A DNA stretch of 64,000 nucleotides from Runella aurantiaca. Its GTDB lineage: Bacteria > Bacteroidota > Bacteroidia > Cytophagales > Spirosomataceae. Shown here one piece after another: positions 54,412 through 63,320 of this stretch. A model generated the notes under the pieces. It had not been told where the DNA came from and searched no databases. It saw only the letters and a list, made by a program, of their open reading frames with translations. The translations under genes and the position numbers were made by a program. How positions within the stretch are numbered: position 1 is the stretch's first letter; each line of letters opens with the position of its first letter. The DNA is taken from positions 124,001-188,000 of the forward strand of contig NZ_QPIW01000008.1 in assembly GCF_003339505.1 (NCBI RefSeq), in the 5' to 3' direction.

Positions 54412-54438
54412 AAGCCCCCTAACCCCCAAAGGGGGAAT
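54412..54438. repeat. Short G/C-block palindrome
   Basis: AGCCCCCTAACCCCCAAAGG followed by GGGAATT contains CCCCC-aaa-GGGGG just upstream of the CHRD/LamG gene start (minus strand). It looks like a dispersed Bacteroidota intergenic repeat and would disturb the 5' leader of that gene if transcribed. Confidence 0.5.
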
Positions 54439-54517
54439 TAAGGAATTTATTGGTTTATTTATGCAGTTTAGCGAATTGAAGTTTAAAATGTACTTTTGGG
54501 ATTTGGAATGAGTCGTT

Positions 54518-55447
54518 TCACTGCTTTATTACCAACACATTAATATTTGTACCACCCGTTATAGTGCCATTGTCTTCCCGTCTGATTTCCCAATCAGAGC
54601 CAGTCCATTGGGCATAATAACTAGTACTCGTTCCTCCAGCAATACCTGTGGCACGGGTAACAAATATCAAATCGGTTTGGGCATTTGCCGATGTGGTGGG
54701 TATAGGCATAGAAAACACATTGGTATTTGCCTCTAACCGAAGTGCCGCAGGGCTACTGCCCGATACTTTTATACCACCTTCTACGTGCAGGGCATTGTCG
54801 ACTGATGCAATATGCAATTTTGCATCAGTCGGACTCATCGTTCCGATGCCTACGTTGCCATTGCCCTGTATCCGCATGAGTTCGTTGGAGTTACTGGCAC
54901 TTGCACCTGCATAAAATACATGAGCCTCCGCAGTATTAGGTATTTGGTAACGAATGCCTCCACCCACGCCAAACCCCGTAAACTCATGGTCGTTGTCGGC
55001 TTGTTCGACCATCACAATTTTACGGTTCGAAATGGAATTTTCAAATTGCAAAGGAGCGTTGGGCGTAAGATTACCAATGGCAAGAAAGCCTTTGGAGGAT
55101 AATCTCATGGCCCGTTGAAATATGTTTGTATTAGGTTTTGTGATATCGAAAGATATGCCAGTAGCTCTTGATGTTGCGGTAAAGTTTTCTTCTGCAGCAA
55201 TAATAATCCTTGCGTTGGGTATATTTGGCGTAGCTCCTGCTTCTCCTCTTGCATGAATAAAGAACAAAACTCTTCCGCTCGTGACGGGTAATTCTCCATT
55301 GTTTGCACGGTAAGCACTGATACCAACATCGCCCACTCCTGTACTTTGAAGACTCAAAATACTTGGAGATACCGTAATACTCTGCCCAAAAGTCATAAAA
55401 GTGACTGAAGATAGAATAAGAAGGTAGGAAATAGTCGTTTTTTTCAT
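54518..55447 (-). CDS. Secreted tail-fibre-like protein of unknown function
   Basis: The 309-residue protein has a signal peptide (MKKTTISYLLILSSVTFMTF). The mature part is rich in beta-structure with the phrase NGNVGIGTMSPTDAKLHI and RLSSKGFLAIGNLTPNAPLQ. These phrases are common in Bacteroidota secreted proteins and in trimeric tail-fibre shafts. No enzyme motif is visible. It belongs to a minus-strand series of secreted proteins with its own gaps to both neighbours (about 80-110 bp), so co-transcription is possible but not shown. Confidence 0.65.
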   Translation of the reverse strand: MKKTTISYLLILSSVTFMTFGQSITVSPSILSLQSTGVGDVGISAYRANNGELPVTSGRVLFFIHARGEAGATPNIPNARIIIAAEENFTATSRATGISFDITKPNTNIFQRAMRLSSKGFLAIGNLTPNAPLQFENSISNRKIVMVEQADNDHEFTGFGVGGGIRYQIPNTAEAHVFYAGASASNSNELMRIQGNGNVGIGTMSPTDAKLHIASVDNALHVEGGIKVSGSSPAALRLEANTNVFSMPIPTTSANAQTDLIFVTRATGIAGGTSTSYYAQWTGSDWEIRREDNGTITGGTNINVLVIKQ

Positions 55448-55528
55448 GGAGATTGATTGTTTAAAAATTTGGTATTTGATTTACATATTTTCTTTGTGAG
55501 GATTAATAGATGAATCATGGGAAAACGT

Positions 55529-56989
55529 CTATTTTTTTAGGACGCTATCCAACAATTTAACAATCTGAACATAACTTAGTTTTTTAGCCATTAGGTGTTT
55601 GTTTTCATCTAATAAGAAAAAAGTAGGGTAATACCATACATTGTAGTTTTGCAAAACCAAGTTTCGGCTTAAACCTGCTGAGTTATCGTTGAGGTCAATC
55701 GAATTAAATACATTGTTCCAGGTTTGTAATTGGGACTTATTTATATAATTTCTCCATTCGCCCTTAAACTCCTGGTCGCTTACACAAACTGAAAATATTT
55801 TTATGCCATTTTGCTTCCAATTTGCCTGATAAATTGAATCTAATTTGGGTAAAGTTTCTAAGCAGTGATGGCAGGTTATATCCCAAAAACTTAGTATGGT
55901 ATATTTAGCCTTAGTATTTAGTAATGAGATTTCGTTATCTGTAATGCTCGGCAAAAGGATTTCTGTTGCTTTTTTTCCTTTACTGATCGACATGTAAAAC
56001 AACGCTTTTTCGGTGTAAAACTCACGGCTTCTGTCATTTAGCCAGTCATATTTATTATCCGATATGTAATTTTGAAATAAAAATATATAGACAGATTCAT
56101 CCCATTTATAATAATGGCTAATACTGCCATTCAATAGTTTAGAAAGCAGCCATTCGGTCATGGTTTTATCAATAACCGCTTTATTAAGCATTTTTTTTAA
56201 AGTAACAATCACACTATCGGCATTCAAATCCATGTACTCTAAAAAGTAAGTATCTACTTTTGATTCAAAAAAAGGCGTATAAATTAATCTACCATCGGAC
56301 AAATCAACATTGTCCAAAAAGTGATTGGATAGATATTTTAATGTTTTTAACGAATCAGCCTTATTGCTTGGTTTTTGCAGGTCTTTGGGTAGCTCAACGT
56401 CTTTTAAAGTCAATAGTAATTTGCTTAAAAAACTTGTCTTATTGTTGGCAATTATCTCATTTCGTTTGTCTTGTATTTTTTTATCAATATTTTTTAATTC
56501 TTTAATCAATTCGCTGGAATCTTTGCTGTAATTTGGGTCGGATAGTTTAAGTCGAAGTGATTCAATAAGAAACGATTGCTCAGAAATATAGCCTTTATAG
56601 TAGTTGTACAAATTATTTTCTGAGCTATTCTTAAATTCTGTAACTACATAGTTTGGATTACTATCATTGATAATCATTTCAAAGTGTTGTTCTTTATCAA
56701 TCAAGAAATCTAAATTTTCCTGAAGCGGTTGATACCCTATAAAATAAATACCGGCTGCCAGTTTTGTCTCGCCATAAAATATAGCTTCACTATTTTCATT
56801 TGTTGATAAAGTATCTAAAAACTCAACATTATTGCCCTTATAGCGACCAAAATAAATTTTTGTAGGCTGTTTGGATACTATTTTGATCTTAATTTGATAG
56901 CCATCAACTGAAAATTTGGCATCTGCCCCCTTGGCAAAATGTAAAAAACTACACACAAAAAATGACGAGAGTAAAAATACTAATTTCAT
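55529..56989 (-). CDS. TlpA-like thioredoxin-fold protein with N-terminal DUF4369-like domain
   Basis: The 486-residue product has a signal peptide (MKLVFLLSSFFVCSFLHFAK). The N-terminal ~100 residues (YQIKIKIVSKQPTKIYFGRY, AGIYFIGYQPLQENLDFLID) look like DUF4369. A long helical middle follows. The C-terminal ~150 residues form a thioredoxin domain: ILSFWDITCHHCLETLPKLD has the redox pair C373-HH-C376, and VWYYPTFFLLDENK holds the cis-proline. It should act in the periplasm as a disulfide reductase or isomerase. The next gene upstream encodes a protein with 23 cysteines, which may be its partner. The start is placed at 56989. Confidence 0.8.
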   Translation of the reverse strand: MKLVFLLSSFFVCSFLHFAKGADAKFSVDGYQIKIKIVSKQPTKIYFGRYKGNNVEFLDTLSTNENSEAIFYGETKLAAGIYFIGYQPLQENLDFLIDKEQHFEMIINDSNPNYVVTEFKNSSENNLYNYYKGYISEQSFLIESLRLKLSDPNYSKDSSELIKELKNIDKKIQDKRNEIIANNKTSFLSKLLLTLKDVELPKDLQKPSNKADSLKTLKYLSNHFLDNVDLSDGRLIYTPFFESKVDTYFLEYMDLNADSVIVTLKKMLNKAVIDKTMTEWLLSKLLNGSISHYYKWDESVYIFLFQNYISDNKYDWLNDRSREFYTEKALFYMSISKGKKATEILLPSITDNEISLLNTKAKYTILSFWDITCHHCLETLPKLDSIYQANWKQNGIKIFSVCVSDQEFKGEWRNYINKSQLQTWNNVFNSIDLNDNSAGLSRNLVLQNYNVWYYPTFFLLDENKHLMAKKLSYVQIVKLLDSVLKK

Positions 56990-57030
56990 AGATTGATTGA
57001 ATGAAGTGATTGATTGTAGTAATTCGTGGT

Positions 57031-57082
57031 AAAAAAGCAAGGGCTAAGAAACGGTTTCCCGATCCATAGCCCTTGCTTTTTT
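57031..57082 (-). terminator. Terminator of the cysteine-rich protein gene
   Basis: AAAAAAGCAAGGGCTA and its complement (57067-57082) form a 16-bp perfect stem with A/T ends and a 20-nt loop, 2 bp beyond the stop codon of the minus-strand gene. It separates this gene from the thioredoxin gene. Confidence 0.85.
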
Positions 57083-57084
57083 GC

Positions 57085-58965
57085 TTATTTATACGATTGT
57101 GATAATTTGGGAAAAGCAACTACGTCTTGGCAAATTGGCTTGGCAAAAGCAGCTATTAAACCCGTTACACCGGTAATATCAATAATAGAAGCTACTGCCA
57201 TCGTTACTTGGGCTATTTGCCAGTTATTGGCTTCTGCCACTTCTTTTATTTGAATAGTAGCCCAATATTCTTTTAAGTACCTTGCCGTTTTGGGAGTGAA
57301 ATTGTCATCCATTTCTTTATTGATGGCAATACTTGTTTGCTCTATAAAATTATCGGCAAACGCTTTTCTATAATCCGTCAAGGCGGTGTAGCTGGCCTTC
57401 GTCACCTTGAATGTGGTGATAGATTGAGATAACTTAGTGCCGGTTCTTGCCTGATATATTCTCCTAACCACAGAAGCTCCTTTTTCCAAATTTGAAGGTT
57501 TTACATTTTGTAACAGATTGACTGCTTTCATAAATGCTTCACCAATTTTTGCCTTAGCCAATATTCCCGCAGCCTTGGCAGTTACTAAATATCCGGAACC
57601 ACCAGCAGCTACTGAAGTACCTGCTTTGGCTGATGTAACTCCTACTCTAACCAATTCTGTGCCTCCTTTTTCTAATAAAGTTGCTGCTTGTGCACCACCA
57701 GGTCCAGTTAAAACCAAAATGGCAATATTTGCGGCAACTGTGGCAACAGAAAGCACTTGCTCAAAAGCAGCAAAGCCACAATCTGTTGCAGTTTTTGAAC
57801 AGGCAGCCGCACAATCAACCCAATTTGGGTCGCAATCTTGCCAACAAACAGGACCCACTCCATGAAATCCAGGACGGCATTTGGGATAACATAAACCGGC
57901 AGGACCACCGGTTTCATCTCTAACAAGCCCCGGGGGACATTCTAAAATAGTACCGGCTCCTCTGGTATAGGTTTTCTTCGTACACGAAACGCCAATATCT
58001 GTACCAAAATCCGGGGGACATTGAGGTGAGCATATACAACATCCGACAGCCACAAAACCTTGTTGACATTTTGGATACCACATGGCACCGTTTTTTTCAC
58101 ATCCGAGAGTAGGGTTTTCACTTTTACATTTTTCTTCGTTCCATGCAGCATATCCTGATCCTCTACCATAAGCAGCTGGTTTAGCACAAAATGCACCGTC
58201 ATCACGAAAACCACTGGGACATGTTTGCCAACATACCGGACCTACTCCTTTATACCCTTTTTGGGGTAATGGATAACATAAGGCCCCGTCTTTTTCAGTG
58301 CCGGGGGGGCATGCACTTGCTATTTCCCCTGCGCCTCTACCATAACTTTGTCTCCAACAAAACGGCAATTTTTCAGAGATAACTTTTACTTTTAACCAAT
58401 TCATTATTTTCGTAATGTCCGCTTGGGGCATATCCGGAATATCTTCATAAATAGTATCTTCAAGTGCAACTGCCTGAAGATTGGGCTCTTCAATATTTTT
58501 ACTTGCGGTCGAATTATCTTCTTTAATAGCCCACTGCGCACTCCACCAGCCGGGGTCACCTAAAGCACCCAATTCGAGCGGGCCGTTCTGATTGTGCAGA
58601 TACGTGCCTTTCCAACGGTTAACAATCTGAAAATGACCGTCCACGGCCGTCATTGTCCATTGAGCACTCCACCAGCCCGGTTGAATGGCTCCAGCTTCGA
58701 GCAGGTCGTTTTGATTGTGCAGATACGCGCCAGTCGTCGTGTTTTTGAGGCGGACGAAATCGCCTTCCCCCGTCTTTTCAATGAGCCATGTATCGGTGGC
58801 CGTAGCCGTGCTTACGGGCTTGCCGTTGGCAATGCCTATGGTTTCATTTTTCCACCGGTTGACCAGTTTGACGGGCTGCGCCTGAGCCAGTGAAACGGTG
58901 AAAAGTACCAACCACAGTGAGCGCAAACTCAATAAGCCGTTAGAATAAAGTGTTCTGTTTTTCAT
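57085..58965 (-). CDS. Secreted ricin-type lectin-like / cysteine-rich protein of unknown function
   Basis: The 626-residue protein has a signal peptide (to AQAQ near residue 30). Two ricin-like repeats with VNRWKNETIG and VNRWKGTYLHNQNGPLELG, plus WWSAQW, occupy ~30-150. Between ~195 and 405 there are 22 of its 23 cysteines in repeated phrases such as CPPGTEKDGALCYP, GYKGVGPVCWQTCPSGF, GPVCWQDCDPNWVDC and GVSCTKK. From ~400 comes a hydrophobic stretch (VLSVATVAANIAILVLTGPG), followed by helical, Ala-rich sequence ending in KPICQ. From memory, unverified, such GVGPVCW/CPPG repeats also occur in microbial-eukaryote proteins. Its target is unknown. Confidence 0.65.
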   Translation of the reverse strand: MKNRTLYSNGLLSLRSLWLVLFTVSLAQAQPVKLVNRWKNETIGIANGKPVSTATATDTWLIEKTGEGDFVRLKNTTTGAYLHNQNDLLEAGAIQPGWWSAQWTMTAVDGHFQIVNRWKGTYLHNQNGPLELGALGDPGWWSAQWAIKEDNSTASKNIEEPNLQAVALEDTIYEDIPDMPQADITKIMNWLKVKVISEKLPFCWRQSYGRGAGEIASACPPGTEKDGALCYPLPQKGYKGVGPVCWQTCPSGFRDDGAFCAKPAAYGRGSGYAAWNEEKCKSENPTLGCEKNGAMWYPKCQQGFVAVGCCICSPQCPPDFGTDIGVSCTKKTYTRGAGTILECPPGLVRDETGGPAGLCYPKCRPGFHGVGPVCWQDCDPNWVDCAAACSKTATDCGFAAFEQVLSVATVAANIAILVLTGPGGAQAATLLEKGGTELVRVGVTSAKAGTSVAAGGSGYLVTAKAAGILAKAKIGEAFMKAVNLLQNVKPSNLEKGASVVRRIYQARTGTKLSQSITTFKVTKASYTALTDYRKAFADNFIEQTSIAINKEMDDNFTPKTARYLKEYWATIQIKEVAEANNWQIAQVTMAVASIIDITGVTGLIAAFAKPICQDVVAFPKLSQSYK

Positions 58966-59142
58966 TGTTTTGAGAAGTTAAAAGGTAAATGACTCGAAAG
59001 AGAGGCAAAGACATTAACCAAGGCAATGGCCAAAACTTTAAAAGTGCGACCGAAAAGAGAAGCGAGATTGAAAAGATAGTTCATTTGATAAGATAATAAA
59101 GTGGTTTAAGGTATTAAGTAAAAACCAAACGGGAAGATTTCC

Positions 59143-59193
59143 TTTGCAAAATCAGGTTTGCAAAGGATTTATTTTTGCAAAAGATTTTGCAAA
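59143..59193. promoter_or_regulatory. Four TTTGCAAA palindromes upstream of the membrane-protein gene
   Basis: TTTGCAAA occurs at 59143, 59157, 59174 and 59186, spaced 14, 17 and 12 bp. The word is its own reverse complement. The cluster ends 41 bp before the ATG at 59234 and lies in the divergent gap with the cysteine-rich protein gene, so it could be an operator array for one or both. Confidence 0.5.
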
Positions 59194-59233
59194 GGGTATA
59201 TTTATTGCGCTTTTCCCTATTACTCATTCGTTT

Positions 59234-60742
59234 ATGCTGCTTAAAGACAAAATTTATTTGCACGAGCTTCGCGAACAATTCCTGCAACAGATTGTAAATG
59301 AATGGCCTTCCAAATGGCAAAAAGAGTTTGATGAGTTCAGCAGTTTTGAGGCACTTAAAAGTAAAAATGCGTTTTTGGAAGCCCTGCTGGCCGATATTGA
59401 AGATGTTTTGCACCAACAACTCAATGGAGAAACCAAAAATGAACTCTTCAGCAAAGATTTTCTGCGCCGCTTTGTTTTTGAATACGGCACCAAAGAAGTT
59501 CGTATCCAAACCCGTTTTCGTAACGTCATTTCGGTATATCTGGGTTATACCGATTGGGATGATTTTCGGCAAAAAAACAACGACCTCGACCGTCAAAACA
59601 TCCACATCAACTACGTCAACATCGAAGAATCTTTATTTCCTGCCCTTCGTAAAATGCAGGCGATTCCGCTTTCGGATGAACCCTACACAACATTTCAGGC
59701 AGTAAAACCGAGGTTTACTGTTTCTCGATTTGTCTTTGGTTTTTTTTTGCTGATTGCTTTATCGGTTCTTTGTTATTTTAGTTTTGATTGGTGGCAAAGC
59801 CGACCTTTTTCTTCCGAAGAGCTCAAAGAGGTCCAATTCAAAGTCATCAAAACGGTGGGGCAGTACCCACAGGCGGTACGAATTTTTTATGATGTGTCGA
59901 GCCTGCCGAGGGTGCAAAAAGTAGAGGTAGGACTGGGGGTAGGGCAAGTCTTTAATGCCCAAAAAGCAAAAGCCTTTTTTACTGATTCTGAGCAATTGGT
60001 TGATACCGTGGCGCAAACCTATTTTTATCCGGGCATTTATCAGCTTGTGCTTAAAGTCAATGGGCAGGCCATTAAAAAATATCACCACGTTGTTTATTCA
60101 AAACCATCTGCTTGGTCTTCTTGGGGCTACGGGGTAGCTTACGAAAAAGCCTGGGCTACCAACATCAGCACCACCAAAGACTACATCAGCAACGGCGTGC
60201 TGCACTTTGACCCGCAAGCTTTCCCCAACGAAATCAAAGGGGAGTTTGACTATCGCCAATCAATCCATGCCCTCACCCAAGATTTTGGGATTCCTTTTGA
60301 CAGCCTGACCATCGAAGCCCGCCTCAAAAACCCCGAAAGCGAAGGTGGAGAAAGTTGTTATAACATGGAACTCAACGCATTCGATAAAAATTTCAATGCA
60401 CTTGCCGTGAGGATTGTTCAGGAAGGCTGTACCGATTTTGCCCAATTGACTGTGGGTGCAAGTGTTTTTAGGCGGCAAACGCCGCACACAGGCAAAAACG
60501 TAGACTTAGACCGGTTTGGAATCAATCACAATGAGTGGAATGTTTTGAAAATCAAAATATTAGAAAAAAGGTTTTGGGTTTTTGTCAATGACAAAGAAGC
60601 CTACCAAGGCTATTTTAAGACCAAAGATTCCAGTGCCGAGTTGGTAGATTTGCGGTTTTCATTCAAAGGTGCGGGTTCAATAGATTGGGTCAAAGTATCC
60701 AACTCTTATACGGGAAAAGTAGTGTATCAAACCGATTTTTGA
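59234..60742 (+). CDS. Single-pass membrane protein of unknown family with a C-terminal lectin-like domain
   Basis: The 502-residue protein starts at ATG 59234; an in-frame TTG at 59144 gives a longer version that runs through the palindrome cluster and is rejected. Residues ~1-110 are a helical cytoplasmic domain ending in VISVYLGYTDWDDFRQKN. One transmembrane helix follows at ~165-185 (FVFGFFLLIALSVLCYFSFD). The rest is extracytoplasmic, with a beta-sandwich of concanavalin type (DSLTIEARLKNPESEGGESC, KILEKRFWVFVNDKEAYQGY, GAGSIDWVKVSNSYTGKVVY). I do not recognise the whole protein. It is divergent from the cysteine-rich protein and could signal across the membrane. Confidence 0.6.
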   Translation: MLLKDKIYLHELREQFLQQIVNEWPSKWQKEFDEFSSFEALKSKNAFLEALLADIEDVLHQQLNGETKNELFSKDFLRRFVFEYGTKEVRIQTRFRNVISVYLGYTDWDDFRQKNNDLDRQNIHINYVNIEESLFPALRKMQAIPLSDEPYTTFQAVKPRFTVSRFVFGFFLLIALSVLCYFSFDWWQSRPFSSEELKEVQFKVIKTVGQYPQAVRIFYDVSSLPRVQKVEVGLGVGQVFNAQKAKAFFTDSEQLVDTVAQTYFYPGIYQLVLKVNGQAIKKYHHVVYSKPSAWSSWGYGVAYEKAWATNISTTKDYISNGVLHFDPQAFPNEIKGEFDYRQSIHALTQDFGIPFDSLTIEARLKNPESEGGESCYNMELNAFDKNFNALAVRIVQEGCTDFAQLTVGASVFRRQTPHTGKNVDLDRFGINHNEWNVLKIKILEKRFWVFVNDKEAYQGYFKTKDSSAELVDLRFSFKGAGSIDWVKVSNSYTGKVVYQTDF

Positions 60743-60823
60743 AGCAAAAGATATTTTGTACTGTTTTTCGGCCACAATGAAGTAGGCCAGTATTTGTGAA
60801 CGTAGGCAAGAGCTAAATAGTGG

Positions 60824-61525
60824 TTAATCTTCAAAACTGTACAGATACGGTGCCTTATGGGCTTTGCCCAAATATTGCTTTTCGTGGCGTTTTAAAATTT
60901 CCAGACTGAGCATTTTTCGTTGAAATGTAGTCCGACGGATTTTTTCTCCCAAAATGGCTTCGTACACTTTTTGCAGGTCGTTCATGGTAAATCGGGCGGG
61001 CAATAAATTTATACCTACCAATTTACGGTCTAGGTTGTCGCGCAGGGTTTGCAAGGCTTTGGCTACGATGTCGGCGTGGTCGAATATGAGCGGTGGCAGC
61101 GCATCAATGTCGTACCACTCGCACGAATCCGATAGGGCGTCGGGCTGGGGAACTACCTCTTTATAATTGATTAGAGCATAGTAGGCCACTGAAATGAATC
61201 GGTCGAGCAGCCATTCGTATTTCTCCAAAGAATAGTTGCTAGATTCCAAAATCGTTTGCATGATTTCGGGTTTATAGCGAGCAGTATCGCCGAACGTATA
61301 AAACTGCTCCAAATAAATATTGTCCAGCCCCGTGCGCTCTTTCAATCCTCTCCGGACGGCGTCGTTCAGGTTTTCGTTTCGTTGGACAAAGCCGCCTGGC
61401 AACGCAAAGAACCCAGTATTATGGTACTCCATGATTAAGATTTTCAGCGAGCCTCCCGAAAAACCAAACACCACCGAGTCGAAGGCAATATTCGTTAAAA
61501 AGTCTTTTTGGTTCACCAATTTCAA
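60824..61525 (-). CDS. Nudix-related transcriptional regulator (NrtR/AraR-like), degenerate catalytic box
   Basis: The 233-residue protein has an N-terminal Nudix domain and a C-terminal winged helix (FTMNDLQKVYEAILGEKIRR, TTFQRKMLSLEILKRH). The Nudix box at 45-67 reads G-X5-E-X7-R-G-L-K-E-R-T-G-L. Two of its glutamates are replaced (Gly60, Arg64), so hydrolase activity is unlikely and ligand-sensing is expected, as in NrtR/AraR-type regulators. It is divergent from a carboxylesterase gene, with an 8-bp inverted repeat in the shared gap. Control of those esterases is the simplest reading. The ligand is unknown. Confidence 0.8.
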   Translation of the reverse strand: MKLVNQKDFLTNIAFDSVVFGFSGGSLKILIMEYHNTGFFALPGGFVQRNENLNDAVRRGLKERTGLDNIYLEQFYTFGDTARYKPEIMQTILESSNYSLEKYEWLLDRFISVAYYALINYKEVVPQPDALSDSCEWYDIDALPPLIFDHADIVAKALQTLRDNLDRKLVGINLLPARFTMNDLQKVYEAILGEKIRRTTFQRKMLSLEILKRHEKQYLGKAHKAPYLYSFED

Positions 61526-61600
61526 TGGTTAAGTTCAATTTTTTGTGGCAATCTACCAATTTTTTCAAAATTAAATAGGGAATTTTCAAAAAGTGAATTA

Positions 61601-61625
61601 TTATTGTCACAAATTGAGACAATAA
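61601..61625. promoter_or_regulatory. Palindromic operator candidate between Nudix regulator and esterases
   Basis: TTATTGTC (61601-61608) and GACAATAA (61618-61625) are a perfect 8-bp inverted repeat with a 9-bp spacer, 20 bp before the esterase start codon. Its position in the divergent gap next to a Nudix-type regulator gene suggests this protein binds here. Confidence 0.6.
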
Positions 61626-61644
61626 ATAAAATTAACCCAAAAAA

Positions 61645-63279
61645 ATGAAAAGAAAAGGCTATTTATTAGGAGTGCTTTGCCTCTTGAGCGGGGCCGTGCT
61701 AGCACAAGGAAATAATTCTTTTGCGGTACAAGCAACCGTTGAAAACGGCATCATTGAAGGAAATTACGATACCAAAACGGGCATTCAAACTTACTTTGGT
61801 GTACCGTTTGCCAAGCCACCCGTAGGAAATCTGCGCTGGAAAGCACCGCAGCCCGCCGATAACTGGCAGGGTGTAAAGGAAACCAAAAAATTTGGCCCGC
61901 GCCCAATGCAGACGGTCGTTTTTGGCGATATGAATTCCCGCTCAAATGGTGTCAGTGAAGATTGCCTCTACCTCAATGTGTGGACTCCTGCCAAACGCAA
62001 CACCAAAGATTTGCCCGTTTTGGTCTATTTTTATGGTGGTGGAAACGTAGCGGGTGATGCCTCAGAGCCACGCTACGACGGTGAAAGTATGGCCAAGAAA
62101 GGGGTCGTTGTTGTCACTTGCAACTATCGCTTAAACATTTTCGGGTTCTTAACCCACCCAGAACTTTCAGCCGAAGCGCCCTACAAAGCTTCAGGTAACT
62201 ACGGAATGCTTGACCAGTCGGCGGCGCTGAAATGGGTTCAAAAAAACATCGCGGCTTTTGGTGGTGATCCTAAAAAAGTAACCATCGCGGGCGAATCAGC
62301 CGGGTCAATTGGGGTAAGTTGCCAGATGGCATCGCCATTATCTAGAAACCTCATTGCAGGAGCTATTGGTGAAAGTGGGGCAGGTATTAATCCAACCATG
62401 GCACCTGTACCGTTGGCCGAAGGCGAAAAACAAGGGGTAGAATTTTTGCAAAAAACGGGTATTAAATCTATCAAAGAATTGAGAGCCATGTCAACGCGTG
62501 AGATTTACGAAATTTACAACGAATCACGTCGTTTTGGGTTTCCAATTGTGATAGACAACTACTTCTTGCCGAAGTCATTGCCTCAAATTTTTGCCGCCAA
62601 AGAGCAAGCCCAAGTACCATTGTTGGTCGGCTGGAACTCGGCCGAAATCCCGGGCATGGCTTTCATGCAAGGCCAGCCCTATAAAGATGAAAACTACGTA
62701 GCGCGGGTGAAAAAAGAATACCCCAACGATTTTGAAGAAGTGCTTAAACTCTATCCGCATGGTTCTGAAAATGAAATCGAACTCTCTGCCACGGCATTGG
62801 CCGCCGACCGTTTTATTTCTTATAGTACTTGGAAATGGTTTGATTTACACCGTAACAACAGCCCCCAGCCCGTGTATCGCTATTTATACAGCAAGCTCCG
62901 TCCTGAGTTGGTGGATAAATCATTGACTTCAGGACTGGCGGGAGGAACCGTAAGAGCTGATGGCCCCGCACCCAAAGCACCCAAGGCTGTAGGTGCACCG
63001 CACGCCTGCGAAATCGAGTACGCCATGGGAAATCTTCACCTTGTGAAAGAATACGCTTGGACTGCCGATGACTTTAAGGTATCAGATACGATGCTGAATT
63101 ACTTTACCAATTTTGTCAAGACGGGCAATCCAAATGGCGACAAACTTCCTGAATGGAAAGCTGCGAAAGCAGGAGAAAGTACGCCACCCGTCATGATTTT
63201 GGACGTTGAGTCTCGTACAGAAAGTGCCAAAGACGATGCTCGTTATTTGTTTTTAGACAAAGCCTACGGGAATAAATAA
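61645..63279 (+). CDS. Secreted type-B carboxylesterase
   Basis: The 544-residue protein has a signal peptide (MKRKGYLLGVLCLLSGAVLA). The alpha/beta-hydrolase core shows YFGVPFAKPPVGNLRWKAPQ near residue 55, the EDCLYLNVWTP signature, the YFYGGGNVAGD oxyanion loop and GESAGSIG with nucleophile S218. In this group the acid residue and His follow in the second half; GAPHACEIEYAMG near residue 450 likely holds the His. It hydrolyses esters of unknown origin in the periplasm or outside the cell. A second esterase gene follows 41 bp downstream, so the two form an operon. Confidence 0.88.
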   Translation: MKRKGYLLGVLCLLSGAVLAQGNNSFAVQATVENGIIEGNYDTKTGIQTYFGVPFAKPPVGNLRWKAPQPADNWQGVKETKKFGPRPMQTVVFGDMNSRSNGVSEDCLYLNVWTPAKRNTKDLPVLVYFYGGGNVAGDASEPRYDGESMAKKGVVVVTCNYRLNIFGFLTHPELSAEAPYKASGNYGMLDQSAALKWVQKNIAAFGGDPKKVTIAGESAGSIGVSCQMASPLSRNLIAGAIGESGAGINPTMAPVPLAEGEKQGVEFLQKTGIKSIKELRAMSTREIYEIYNESRRFGFPIVIDNYFLPKSLPQIFAAKEQAQVPLLVGWNSAEIPGMAFMQGQPYKDENYVARVKKEYPNDFEEVLKLYPHGSENEIELSATALAADRFISYSTWKWFDLHRNNSPQPVYRYLYSKLRPELVDKSLTSGLAGGTVRADGPAPKAPKAVGAPHACEIEYAMGNLHLVKEYAWTADDFKVSDTMLNYFTNFVKTGNPNGDKLPEWKAAKAGESTPPVMILDVESRTESAKDDARYLFLDKAYGNK

Positions 63280-63320
63280 CGAATCAATTTAACCTATCAG
63301 TTTTTACTACATACCAAACA

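Noticed and set aside
54518-55447. Prophage tail fibre
   Set aside because: The NGNVGIGTMSP phrase is also usual in Bacteroidota secreted proteins, and no capsid, terminase, portal or integrase gene lies nearby.
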